Origin: CAZDHT01 sp964505325
GTDB lineage: Bacteria; Planctomycetota; PUPC01
DNA length: 45,340 nucleotides
Direction of reading: 5' to 3'
NCBI GenBank assembly: GCA_964505325.1
Contig: CAZDHT010000009.1
Span: 1 to 45,340 of the forward strand
The notes beneath the pieces are model-generated. The model was not told the origin of the DNA and made no database searches. It worked only from the letters and a program-made list of their open reading frames with translations. Position numbers and translations under genes: made by a program. Of the stretch, positions 25,238 through 33,563 are shown piece after piece. Positions within the stretch are counted from its first letter, which is position 1, and the number at the start of each line of letters is the position of its first letter.

Positions 25238-25761
25238 GCACGCCCGAGAACAAGGATCGACAAGACGCGGAGCTCTGGCGGCGGTTCAGCAAGGCTCCAG
25301 GACCCATCGGAGCTCGGCCGGACATGGACCCCAATCTGCTCGCCGCCTACCTCGATGGCATGGTGACACCTGATGAGATCGAGCTTGTGGAACGGGCGAT
25401 GGCGACGGACCCCGAACTCGTCGAGACCGTCAATGAGCTGCGGCAACTCAAGGACGCAGCACCGGCGGCGCTCTCGGAGCCAGCTCTCGCCCGCGCCAAG
25501 ATGGCTCTGTCCGCAGCCGCCTCCCGAGCCGACGTGCACGCCAGGAAGGTTGCGTGGTGGCAGCGGGTAGCCGCGGCCGCGGCAATCGTCGCTATGGCGT
25601 TCGCCGGCTACCGCTTCGGGCTCGGCACCTCTGAGGTCCGGGCCTCAACGGACAACGAGCTGGCATCGGCGGCCACGTTCGAGTTGCAGCAGGAGCGGGC
25701 CGAGTATGACGTGCTGGCCCAGTTCGACGCCGCCGATGCGAACGCAGGAGGTCAGCGATGA
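25234..25761 (+). CDS. putative membrane-anchored anti-sigma factor
   Basis: The 175-residue protein has a cytoplasmic N-terminal half with the DPNLLAAYLDGMVTPDEIELVERAM segment. This resembles the helical anti-sigma domain of zf-HC2-like proteins, but the zinc-binding H-x3-C-x2-C motif is absent. One membrane helix lies at residues 109-127 (VAAAAAIVAMAFAGYRFGL), and a short extracytoplasmic tail follows. It overlaps the sigma gene by 4 bp and the next gene by 4 bp. I infer that it holds the sigma factor inactive at the membrane until a periplasmic signal arrives. Confidence 0.65.
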   Translation: MSTPENKDRQDAELWRRFSKAPGPIGARPDMDPNLLAAYLDGMVTPDEIELVERAMATDPELVETVNELRQLKDAAPAALSEPALARAKMALSAAASRADVHARKVAWWQRVAAAAAIVAMAFAGYRFGLGTSEVRASTDNELASAATFELQQERAEYDVLAQFDAADANAGGQR

Positions 25762-26207
25762 AGAAAGCACTGCCATGGATTCTGCTGGCGGCATCGGTTG
25801 CCTTCAACGTCTTCTTCGTCGCAGGGATGATCCGCGCACACTACCGACATGGCCGCATGAGAGCGCCTGAAGGGCGCGCCCACCGTCTGGCAGATAAGCT
25901 GGACATGGACGCGCAGCAGCGAGCCAAGTGCGTGGCGTGGGAAAGAAGAGTCGCCGCCGACCGGAAGGCTTTCGAGGAGAAAATGGCGGAAAGCGGCCGC
26001 CGCGAAGCATTCTGGGCGGAGATTGTCAAAGATGAGCCAGATGAAGCGGCGCTTGAGGAGTTCGTTCAGGGATCGCACGGCGTCGAAGGACGGCGGCAGT
26101 TCGTCAGACACACGCGAGACTTGATGCAGATGCTGCGGCCCGACCAGCGGCAGCAGGCGGCGGAGTTCTTCGGCCGGCATCGCGGCCGTCGACGCCGGCG
26201 GGAGTAG
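25758..26207 (+). CDS. small Spy/CpxP-like periplasmic protein (heavy-metal-resistance type)
   Basis: The 149-residue protein has an N-terminal signal anchor (LPWILLAASVAFNVFFVAGMI) and an all-helical domain rich in Arg, Glu and Lys. Two repeats of an L-x-M/L-x2-D/Q-Q pattern (DKLDMDAQQRAK and LMQMLRPDQRQQ) resemble the LTxxQ motifs of Spy/CpxP/CnrX-like proteins. Such proteins sense or buffer metals or misfolded proteins in the periplasm. Coupled to the putative anti-sigma gene, it could be the signal input. The C-terminus is strongly basic (GRRRRRE). Confidence 0.6.
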   Translation: MKKALPWILLAASVAFNVFFVAGMIRAHYRHGRMRAPEGRAHRLADKLDMDAQQRAKCVAWERRVAADRKAFEEKMAESGRREAFWAEIVKDEPDEAALEEFVQGSHGVEGRRQFVRHTRDLMQMLRPDQRQQAAEFFGRHRGRRRRRE

Positions 26208-26265
26208 GCTCGTTCACGGACAGCCTCTGGCTGCCCACTGACCCCGTGAGGACGGCTCACGACCC

Positions 26266-27642
26266 TTGCCACCCACCGCGCCAACGAACCCAAACCGACG
26301 TGCCAAGCTGGCCGAAGGTCCCGTCGGGCGCACGCTGCTCAAGCTGGCCCTGCCCATGCTCGGCGGGACGTTCGCCATGACCGCCTTCCACCTGGCCGAC
26401 ACCTACTTCGTGTCGCGGCTCGGCACGCGCGAACTGGCCGCCATGGGCTTTATCTTCCCCGTCGTCATGACGGTGGCCAGCATCGCGATGGGGCTCGGCA
26501 TGGGGGCGGCCTCCGTCGTCTCCCGCGTCATCGGCGAGGGCGACCACCACAAGGTGCGCCGCCTGACCACCGACAGCCTGGTCCTCAGCGTCCTCATCGT
26601 GGTCGCCTTCTCCGTCGCCGGGCTGATGACCATCTCGCCGCTGTTCCGCCTGCTGGGGGCCTCGGAGGACATCCTCCCGCTGATCCGACAGTACATGACC
26701 GTCTGGTACGCGACGATCGCGTTCGTGATTGTGCCCATGGTCGGCAACGGCCTCATCCGTGCGGCGGGCGATACCGTGTTCCCGAGCCTGATCATGATTG
26801 CCGCCGCGGTGTTGAACTGCCTCCTGGACCCGATCCTTATCTTCGGGCTGCTCGGGTTTCCGCGACTGGGATTGCTCGGCGCCGCGGTGGCGACCGCCGT
26901 GTCGCGCGGCGTCACCGTCCTTGCCGCGCTCGCCGTGCTTCACTTCCGCTTCCGCATGCTGGACGCGTCCCGGCCGGCGCTGGCCGCCATTTGGCTATCT
27001 TGGCGCCGGGTCCTTCACGTGGGCGCGCCGACGGCGCTGACCAACCTGCTGCGGCCCCTCTCCCTCGGCATCATCACGCGGCTGGTGGCGTCGTTCGGCG
27101 AGGCCGCCGTGGCCGCGTTTGGCGCCGGCGCCCGCATCGAGCGCTTCGCGTTCCTGGTTCCGATGGCGCTGGGCGTCTCGCAGGTCCCGTTCATCGGCCA
27201 GAACTGGGGCGCGGGCCGGCCCGACCGCGTCGCCCTGTGTCGGCGATACAGCAACAGGTTCGCTCTGCTGTGGGGCCTCGTCTGTCTGGGTCTGTTCCTC
27301 CTGCTGGCCCATCCGATTGCCCGGAGCTTCAGCAGCGAGGCGGCGGTGATCGATACGCTCGTCCTCTACCTTTTGATCCTCCCGCTCGGATACGGCATGC
27401 AGGAGGTCCACCGCTATGCCTGCTTTGCCTTCAATGCAATCGGAGAGCCAAGGAGTTCCGTGCTTCTCAACGTGCTTCGCGTGGCCGGGCTGCTCGTGCC
27501 CGGGGCGTTCATCGGCGCGTCCCTGGGGGGTGTCACCGGCCTGTTCTACGGGATGGCTGCGGCGGAGATCCTCGCCGGCGCGGTTGCCTTGCTGTGGGGG
27601 CGTCGCCGGTTCGGGGCAGGCAATGCAGTGTCGGGGCGATAA
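26266..27642 (+). CDS. MATE-family multidrug efflux transporter
   Basis: The 458-residue protein has twelve membrane helices in two six-helix halves. The MATE N-terminal signature is clear (GRTLLKLALPMLGGTFAM, then ADTYFVSRLGTRELAAMGF), and the second half repeats the pattern (PTALTNLLRPLS ... GAGARIERFAFLVPMALG). It exchanges sodium or protons for organic cations. The frame opens at TTG 26266 with GAGGAC upstream, and no good ATG lies before the first helix. It lies 58 bp after the Spy-like gene in the same direction, so readthrough from the sigma operon is possible. Confidence 0.93.
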   Translation: MPPTAPTNPNRRAKLAEGPVGRTLLKLALPMLGGTFAMTAFHLADTYFVSRLGTRELAAMGFIFPVVMTVASIAMGLGMGAASVVSRVIGEGDHHKVRRLTTDSLVLSVLIVVAFSVAGLMTISPLFRLLGASEDILPLIRQYMTVWYATIAFVIVPMVGNGLIRAAGDTVFPSLIMIAAAVLNCLLDPILIFGLLGFPRLGLLGAAVATAVSRGVTVLAALAVLHFRFRMLDASRPALAAIWLSWRRVLHVGAPTALTNLLRPLSLGIITRLVASFGEAAVAAFGAGARIERFAFLVPMALGVSQVPFIGQNWGAGRPDRVALCRRYSNRFALLWGLVCLGLFLLLAHPIARSFSSEAAVIDTLVLYLLILPLGYGMQEVHRYACFAFNAIGEPRSSVLLNVLRVAGLLVPGAFIGASLGGVTGLFYGMAAAEILAGAVALLWGRRRFGAGNAVSGR

Positions 27643-28200
27643 CGGCGCACGGCGTCGCCGCGAGGCAGTTGGCCGCCGCCAGCTCGAAGCCCGGAGAGGG
27701 GGGCAGCGTTCCGCATCCCCAACCCTCGGTTCCGATTTCATGTGCTTTCATGTGCCGGCGCACTTTGGCCACGGCCCTCAAGGCCGCCCGCGTCAGTTTG
27801 GCGATGACGTGGAACTCGCAGATCTGATGGGGGACCGGGCCGAACACCCCGGCGATGGGGCCGGTATAAAAGTTTGAGCCATCGGTGGTTATGCCCAGGA
27901 GTCTCAGGCCGCGAGCTTCGAGTGCACGTTGGAACCGCCGCAAGAGCCGCGTGATGTCTTCGTGCGTTGGATCGTGATCGAGTACCCAGTAGATCAGGCG
28001 GCGGAACCGGTGATTGTCCACGATGGACAGGACGCAGAACGGGCCGTCGTACAACTCGTCGGCAGCGATGTAACCGGAGAAGTCCGCGAGGGCTTACCTA
28101 TGTCGATGCCTGTACGCGCGCCGGGGGGACCGCCCTGGCGTACCCAAACGCCGGTTCACTGGCCGGTGCCTGTCTGCCTCACTTGGCTGAAGTGTTGCGG
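27643..28200. other. intergenic region between convergent MATE gene and eight-gene operon
   Basis: The interval contains the transposase fragment and otherwise nothing that I can support as a gene. The longer minus-strand frame through it runs into the MATE gene and has no conserved content beyond the transposase part. No convincing terminator was seen for either converging operon. Confidence 0.5.
27735..28093 (-). pseudogene. DDE-type transposase fragment
   Basis: A 120-codon open segment reads ALADFSGYIAADELYDGPF, continues through RRLIYWVLDHDP and has ITTDGSNFYTG and VPHQICEFHVIAKLTRAAL. These resemble the RNase H core of DDE transposases: a first Asp in ADELYDG, a second in TTDGS and a following CxFH region. 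An in-frame TAA (28096-28094) cuts off the N-terminus, and similarity stops near 27735, so the third catalytic acid is missing. No complete ORF, inverted repeats or target duplication were found. The IS family is uncertain. Confidence 0.65.
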
Positions 28201-29142
28201 TCAGGCTTCCGCCGTTCCCGCCGGCTTTCCCGAGGTCCGGCCCGATGCCGCTTCCGCTCGCAGAGACGCGGGGATTTTCTCCACATCTTCGGGCCGTCGG
28301 TAGTTGTAAGCCCACAGGATGACCCGATTGCGCTTCGGGTCGTGGACGCACTTCGCCTGATAGCGAAAACACCATCTGCCGATCTCTTCGAAATGCCCGA
28401 CGACGTAGGGCCAGCGCCGACGGGCGAGAACCGTGCCGTTGGCCCCGGGGATAAAGGTCGGGCCTCTGATGCCCTTGAACGAGTTGAGGAACTCGGCCGC
28501 CCATTCTTCGAGGGTGCGATCCCTGAGCAGGATGTTCGCCAGCGAGAAGTGCCAGATGTAGAACCGGCGCAGCCGCCACTGGAAGACAAGGAGTTTTCGG
28601 CCCGCCTGAAGGGACGTGCTGACCAGTCGGAAGTCGGAGGGCAATTCAATGGAGATGTCGTACAGCGACCACGGGACAGTGGCCCCCACGTGGGCTCGGA
28701 AGCCGGTGGCGATGAGGCTCAGGACGGCCCTGGGCGTCTCGCGGTCGTCGGGCTGGAAGTGGATCCGGAGGAAGCAGGACAGTGTCGATTCGGAAGCGGA
28801 CAGGAACGCGGTGAGGAGTTTTGCCCCATCCGGCATGGTGTACAGGAACGCGGGTCCACCGGGGAGGACGTCATCGAGCCGGTCGGTTCTTTTCGCGGCG
28901 CGGACCAGTCTCTTCGAGGCCCTCGAGAATCGGCTCTCCACCTTCCGGAGGTCGGGCGGCCGTCTCGGCCGGGTCCATTCCGCCTCCAGCCGAAGAGCGT
29001 AGTCGTCTTCCAGTTGGACCCGGGTGACGTTCTTGCCAAACGAGTACCCCGCCAGGTGCCAGCCGCCGGGCACCAGGAAGGAGACGCCGTCCCAGGCGAA
29101 CGTGCGGGCGGCCGGCGGCGGATCTTGCCCTGGCTTCGTCAT
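28201..29142 (-). CDS. hypothetical protein, last gene of the eight-gene ABC/OPT operon
   Basis: I do not recognise this 313-residue protein. It has no signal peptide or membrane helix. Two similar-sounding units can be seen: residues 16-60 (WDGVSFLVPGGWHLAGYSF ... LRLEAEW) and about 165-215 (ISIELPSDFRLVSTSL ... LVFQWRLRRFYI). Each starts with a hydrophobic strand and an exposed Pro, recalling PsbP/Mog1/DcrB-like folds; this is a guess. It is rich in Arg and Trp/Phe. ATG 29142 overlaps the ABC ATPase stop (ATGA), so it is translated with that transporter and probably works with it. Confidence 0.75.
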   Translation of the reverse strand: MTKPGQDPPPAARTFAWDGVSFLVPGGWHLAGYSFGKNVTRVQLEDDYALRLEAEWTRPRRPPDLRKVESRFSRASKRLVRAAKRTDRLDDVLPGGPAFLYTMPDGAKLLTAFLSASESTLSCFLRIHFQPDDRETPRAVLSLIATGFRAHVGATVPWSLYDISIELPSDFRLVSTSLQAGRKLLVFQWRLRRFYIWHFSLANILLRDRTLEEWAAEFLNSFKGIRGPTFIPGANGTVLARRRWPYVVGHFEEIGRWCFRYQAKCVHDPKRNRVILWAYNYRRPEDVEKIPASLRAEAASGRTSGKPAGTAEA

Positions 29143-29876
29143 ACCACTGTCTCGCCGTCGATGGTCCCGACGTTGATCTCCACCTCCCCCTTCCTGGCAC
29201 TGCGGTCGACGGCCCCGTCTTTGAGCCACACCACCGTATCGGAGGCGGACAGCATCTTCATGTCGTGGGTGGCGGTGATGACAGTGATCCCAAGGCGGTC
29301 CTTCATCCCGCCGAGCAAGTTGATGATCTCCTCTCCCAGGGCCAGGTCGAGGTTCCCGGTGGGCTCGTCGGCCAGGATGATCGAGGGCTCGTTCACCAGG
29401 GCACGCGCGATCGCCACGCGCTGCTGTTGGCCGCCCGAGAGCTCGCCCGGGACATGGTCGAGCCGATGGCCCAGCTCTACCTGCTCCAAGACCCGCGCCG
29501 CGTCCCGGCGGGCTTGGCGGGGCGAGACGCCGGAGAACAGCCGAGCGATGGCGACGTTGTCCAGTGCGGTCATGGTCGGGATCAGGTTGAACGTCTGGAA
29601 GATGAACCCGATCTTGTGGCAGCGGAACCAGGCCAGTTGGCGCGGATTCAGGTCGGCGAGCCGATACCCGTCCACCGAGACCTCTCCGGACGACGGGACA
29701 TCCAGTCCGCCGACCATGTTGAAAATGGTGGTCTTGCCGGAGCCGGACGGCCCCATGATGGACAGGTACTCTCCGCGCCGGACCTCGAGCGTGACATCTC
29801 TTAGAGCGTGAACGACCTCGTCGCCCAGGTGATAGACCTTGCACAGGTCTTTGGCGCTGATGATCGTGTCGCTCAT
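29139..29876 (-). CDS. LolD/MacB-type ABC transporter ATP-binding protein
   Basis: This 245-residue ATPase has Walker A GPSGSGKTT, signature LSGGQQQRVAIARAL, Walker B IILADEPTGNLD and the H-loop ATHDMKM. It resembles the ATPase at 40960-41703, including the MGPSGSGKTT and VITATHDMKML/VISATHDMKML segments. The two were probably duplicated within this system. ATG 29876 overlaps the permease stop (ATGA). The longer frame to 30164 runs inside the permease gene and is rejected. Its partner should be the small FtsX permease upstream. Confidence 0.94.
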   Translation of the reverse strand: MSDTIISAKDLCKVYHLGDEVVHALRDVTLEVRRGEYLSIMGPSGSGKTTIFNMVGGLDVPSSGEVSVDGYRLADLNPRQLAWFRCHKIGFIFQTFNLIPTMTALDNVAIARLFSGVSPRQARRDAARVLEQVELGHRLDHVPGELSGGQQQRVAIARALVNEPSIILADEPTGNLDLALGEEIINLLGGMKDRLGITVITATHDMKMLSASDTVVWLKDGAVDRSARKGEVEINVGTIDGETVV

Positions 29877-30556
29877 TCCTCGATCCTCATGGCTTCGACC
29901 GGCTGCTTCTTGGCGGCCATGTATGCGGGAGCGATCGCCGCGAAGACGGAAATCAGTGACCCGATGGCGAATGTCACGCCCAGCGACTTGAGCACCCCCA
30001 GGACGGGGAAATGCCGGAGCGCGTATCCACCGTAGTCCACAAATGAAACCGTCACGGCCACGAGCAGCCCGAGCAGCATGCCCGTGAGCGTGCCAAGAAT
30101 GCCCTGGAGCGCGGATTCGATGAAATACGTCTTCACGATGAACGAGTCGAGGGCGCCCAGGCACTTGAGCGTGCCGATCTCCTTGACGCGCTCGGCCACC
30201 GACATCAGCATCGAGTTGACGATCCCCACCAGGCAGGTCAGCAGCGAGAGGCCGATCAGGAGCAGCATCAGGTCATCGGTCCCGCCGCCGGAGAAGATGT
30301 CCGCGCCGGCGTTCTGGAGCAACACGTTCAGGCGCTCGTCATTCACGGCGACCAGGGTCTGGGTGATGTGGTCGGTGATGAGCATGTAGGCGAGGAACGC
30401 AATGGCCAGGATGACGCCGAACATGGTGATCAGCAGGCGGAGGAACCGGCGCCGCATCGCGCCCCAGCTCACGGTGAAGGCGATGCGCCAGGAGAGGGGC
30501 GTTTGTTCAGGGATTTCGTGCAGCGGTCTCGTATCCATAGCTTCGCTGTTGAGCAC
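29873..30556 (-). CDS. small FtsX-family ABC permease
   Basis: The 227-residue protein has TM1 near residues 38-60 (FLRLLITMFGVILAIAFLAYML). Only a short periplasmic loop follows (about 62-90), and then come three helices with the FtsX signature (LLTCLVGIVNSMLMSVAERVKEIGTLKCLGA). The MacB/LolE periplasmic core domain is absent, which makes this a minimal permease. GTG 30556 or ATG 30538 may be the start, and neither has a strong ribosome site. It starts 6 bp after the DUF6785-like gene and overlaps its ATPase gene, so the three are coupled. Confidence 0.9.
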   Translation of the reverse strand: MLNSEAMDTRPLHEIPEQTPLSWRIAFTVSWGAMRRRFLRLLITMFGVILAIAFLAYMLITDHITQTLVAVNDERLNVLLQNAGADIFSGGGTDDLMLLLIGLSLLTCLVGIVNSMLMSVAERVKEIGTLKCLGALDSFIVKTYFIESALQGILGTLTGMLLGLLVAVTVSFVDYGGYALRHFPVLGVLKSLGVTFAIGSLISVFAAIAPAYMAAKKQPVEAMRIEE

Positions 30557-30562
30557 CTGTTG

Positions 30563-33544
30563 TCACCGGTTCAGGTCAATCGGGATCCGTATCTCCATGC
30601 TGTACGAGACGATCATTCCCAGCACCACGATCAGCAGCTCGCCGATGATCAGTCCGACGAAAAGGTTCCGCGTTTTCTCGTAGGCGTCTTTGCTTCCGTA
30701 CTTCGTGACCAGACTCTTGGCGGCCCAGCCCAGGAACAGGGAGAACCAGTAGCCATACATCAGGGGATTGACCAGCATGATGAGGCCGATGGGATGCGGC
30801 AGCCAGAAGAAGCGCCGCCGGAAGAACAGCAGGCCGACCATCAGCATCGCCCCGAACCCCAGCCACAGGCGGCAGGCGGTGTTGTCCACCGGCTGCACCT
30901 TCGCAATCGAGGCGATCTTCTCGAACATCCCCTTCGGGAAATGGATGTAGAACCACCTCTGCATGTTGTCGGCGCCCTTTCCATAGCTCATCATGATGTG
31001 CGCCACCACGGCCACCGCGGCGGCCACCAGAATGCACAAGACTATGGACAGGTGAAATCGGGCGCGGCCCATCTTCATGTCGTCGCGGATTTTGATGCTG
31101 TTGGCCATCGAGGGGACGATGAAGGTTTTGATGTCGAGGAACATGGTGGAGTAATACACCATCAGCGGCGCGTAAAGGGGCGGCGCCGTCCAGGACTTGT
31201 TCATGCCGAACAGCGTGCGGATGAGGTGAAACGGGCTGACCCACGCCTGAAAGCCCAGAATCCCCCCCTCGGTGACGGCCCGCGCCAAGCCAATGCTGAG
31301 TGCGATGATGACGAAGTAACACAGGATCGTGTAAAACAGATTGGCCCCCAAGCCCCGCCACAGCAGAAGGACCAGGCCCACGGACCCCAGCAGGAACAGG
31401 AAGGAGGAGATCCGGAGCTCCCTGCGCTCCGCGGTCTCCAGGTCGCGCACAGATGAAGGCATGAAAAAACAGAGGATATACTTGCGACACTTGAACAAAA
31501 TGAACGCGGCGAAGACCATCAGGGCGCCGGCGCCCTCGGCCGTCCGGAAGTTGAATGTGTACCACCACCAGACCGGGAAGGACCGTTCATCCACCCCGTA
31601 GCCGACCCAGACCAGTACGAGGAGTTGGACCATGTAGAGGACCCAGAAGAACCACAGCGAGAAGGATATCTTGGCCGGAATCATGAACGCCAGCCCGATC
31701 ATGGTGAAGAAGATGCTGGACCTGGCGCCTGGCAGGAGGCCCTGCAGGGCGCTGTTCTGGATGTAATTCCCCCACGAGATCCTGATATCCACCCGAGGCA
31801 GGCCGGGGACCAGGTTCGTGTGGTGCAGCAGGTTCAAGCCCATGATCGAGCCCGAGATAGCCAGGCCGACCCAGAACAGGCCGCTTCGGAAAACAGAAGG
31901 AACGAAGGGCCGGCCCCCGGGGTTGTCCGCCCCGGCGAGCAGTTCGGGCAGCTTCGCCAGGGGGTAGATCAGCCGCTCGTTGTGGGCCCATTGCCGGAAG
32001 ATCAGGACATTGAACGTCATCAGGACGAGGTAGGTCAGCCCGATGATCAGCGCCCACCGAGCCAAAGGCATCAGCCAGTCGGACCACGGGACTTCGCCGA
32101 TGATGAAACGCCGAAGCGAGGCATCGAAAGAGGGGAACCTTCGCGTGATGTTGCGGATGGTCTCGGTCATCTCCGCGGCGGCGGGCGGGTCGGCGCCGGT
32201 GACCGCTTCACGAAGCTTCCGAAGCTCCGCCAGGGTCGCGGCGACGTTCTTCGCAGCGTCCAACTGGACCTGCAATTGCTCGCGAGAACGGGTCGCCTCC
32301 TTCTTCCGGCCGCTCAACTCGTCGGCTTGGCTGCTGAGATCGTCGATCTGGCTGTCCAGCCGGTTGAACTGGTCCGGCTCGCCCAGGCGCCTCTCCTGCC
32401 TCAGTCTCTTGAGTTCGGCCCTCACGGCGAGCAGTTCTTTGTTGGCGCTGTCCCATTCGTCGGCCAACTCTTTCTTGCGGCTGAGCAACGTCTCCGCCCC
32501 GCTGACCGGCTCGAGCCGCGCCACCGCCGAATCGATCGAGTCCCCGATCTGTTCGAGAACGTCAGCAGGGGGGGACCCGGAGGACTCCACCGCGGCCAGG
32601 GTCTTTTCCGCGCGGCGCAGGTGCCCCAGCGCCGAGATGCCGCGGATCAGCCGCCGCCACCGGCCGAGGTAGATCTCAACGGTCTCGTTGGGCAGCATGA
32701 TGAAGCCCGGATAGGCCCGCATGCTCTTGGGCAGACCTCTCCGGAATGTCTTGACCTTCTCGAAGGCCCTGGCTTCGAGCTTCGCGAGGTCTTCCCTCTT
32801 CCCGTCCCTGTCCTTTTCATACTCGGAGAGCCGGTCCTTGAACACGACGAGGACCTCTCGGAAGGATCCGAGCTGCTCGGCCTCCTGGACGGCGCGCCAG
32901 GCCCTCTCCGCCTTCTTCCGGGCCTGGTGTTTGGCATCCAGCGTCCGTTCCGCCTTCTCGATGGCTTTGGCACGTTCAGCAGCGCCCTCGGGGACGGTCT
33001 TTGCTTTCTCCAGACTTTCTTCCGCCTTCGCCTCGACGGCCAGCGCCCGCTCGAAGCGCAGCGCCCGGTCGTAGATGTCTTTTGTCTCTCTATGCTTCTC
33101 AAGCGCGGCGACGTATTCCCTGGCGGCTTCCCGGATGCCCGGCTCGGAGAGGAAGTAGGACTCGTTCAAGGAGGGTTCGACATACTCATTCCACTTTGTC
33201 TGGTTGTTGTTCCAGTGCTCATTGTACAGCCCGCCCATGGTGGGGATGATCTGGGAGGCCAGCCCGAACGTCGAGATCCCCGCCGATACGGAACACATGA
33301 TGAACACGAGGAGAATCTCGGTGACGGTGAAGCGCCGGACGAAGCGCAACAGCCGGCAGACGGGGTTGATCAGCAGCACGCACAGGAACAGCAGCACGTA
33401 AGGGAGCACGGCGATCTGGTTCGCCGTCACGACGAGGTCCTTCCGGTTCTCGAACCAGACGGTCACGAAGGCAAACAGCCCGGAAAAGACCGTCCCCAGG
33501 ATCAGGGCACGAATGGTTATCTTGCCTTCTTTCATCTCCGCCAT
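30563..33544 (-). CDS. OPT/DUF6785-like polytopic membrane protein with large coiled-coil insertion
   Basis: The 993-residue protein has three N-terminal helices (about 12-30, 44-62, 76-98). A very polar region of over 300 residues follows (about 135-450), with Glu/Lys/Arg/Ala heptads predicted as coiled coil. Ten or so further helices run from about 490 to the end. The membrane parts resemble OPT-like DUF6785/DUF6784 proteins that I recall from Planctomycetota (AVTEGGILGFQAW, YYSTMFLDIKTF). OPT proteins import oligopeptides or metal chelates; substrate and direction here are unknown. By topology the coiled coil should face the periplasm. ATG 33544 or 33535 may be the start. The gene lies 19 bp after a second OPT-like gene. 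Confidence 0.8.
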   Translation of the reverse strand: MAEMKEGKITIRALILGTVFSGLFAFVTVWFENRKDLVVTANQIAVLPYVLLFLCVLLINPVCRLLRFVRRFTVTEILLVFIMCSVSAGISTFGLASQIIPTMGGLYNEHWNNNQTKWNEYVEPSLNESYFLSEPGIREAAREYVAALEKHRETKDIYDRALRFERALAVEAKAEESLEKAKTVPEGAAERAKAIEKAERTLDAKHQARKKAERAWRAVQEAEQLGSFREVLVVFKDRLSEYEKDRDGKREDLAKLEARAFEKVKTFRRGLPKSMRAYPGFIMLPNETVEIYLGRWRRLIRGISALGHLRRAEKTLAAVESSGSPPADVLEQIGDSIDSAVARLEPVSGAETLLSRKKELADEWDSANKELLAVRAELKRLRQERRLGEPDQFNRLDSQIDDLSSQADELSGRKKEATRSREQLQVQLDAAKNVAATLAELRKLREAVTGADPPAAAEMTETIRNITRRFPSFDASLRRFIIGEVPWSDWLMPLARWALIIGLTYLVLMTFNVLIFRQWAHNERLIYPLAKLPELLAGADNPGGRPFVPSVFRSGLFWVGLAISGSIMGLNLLHHTNLVPGLPRVDIRISWGNYIQNSALQGLLPGARSSIFFTMIGLAFMIPAKISFSLWFFWVLYMVQLLVLVWVGYGVDERSFPVWWWYTFNFRTAEGAGALMVFAAFILFKCRKYILCFFMPSSVRDLETAERRELRISSFLFLLGSVGLVLLLWRGLGANLFYTILCYFVIIALSIGLARAVTEGGILGFQAWVSPFHLIRTLFGMNKSWTAPPLYAPLMVYYSTMFLDIKTFIVPSMANSIKIRDDMKMGRARFHLSIVLCILVAAAVAVVAHIMMSYGKGADNMQRWFYIHFPKGMFEKIASIAKVQPVDNTACRLWLGFGAMLMVGLLFFRRRFFWLPHPIGLIMLVNPLMYGYWFSLFLGWAAKSLVTKYGSKDAYEKTRNLFVGLIIGELLIVVLGMIVSYSMEIRIPIDLNR

Positions 33545-33563
33545 CTCCGGGCGCGGACCTCCA

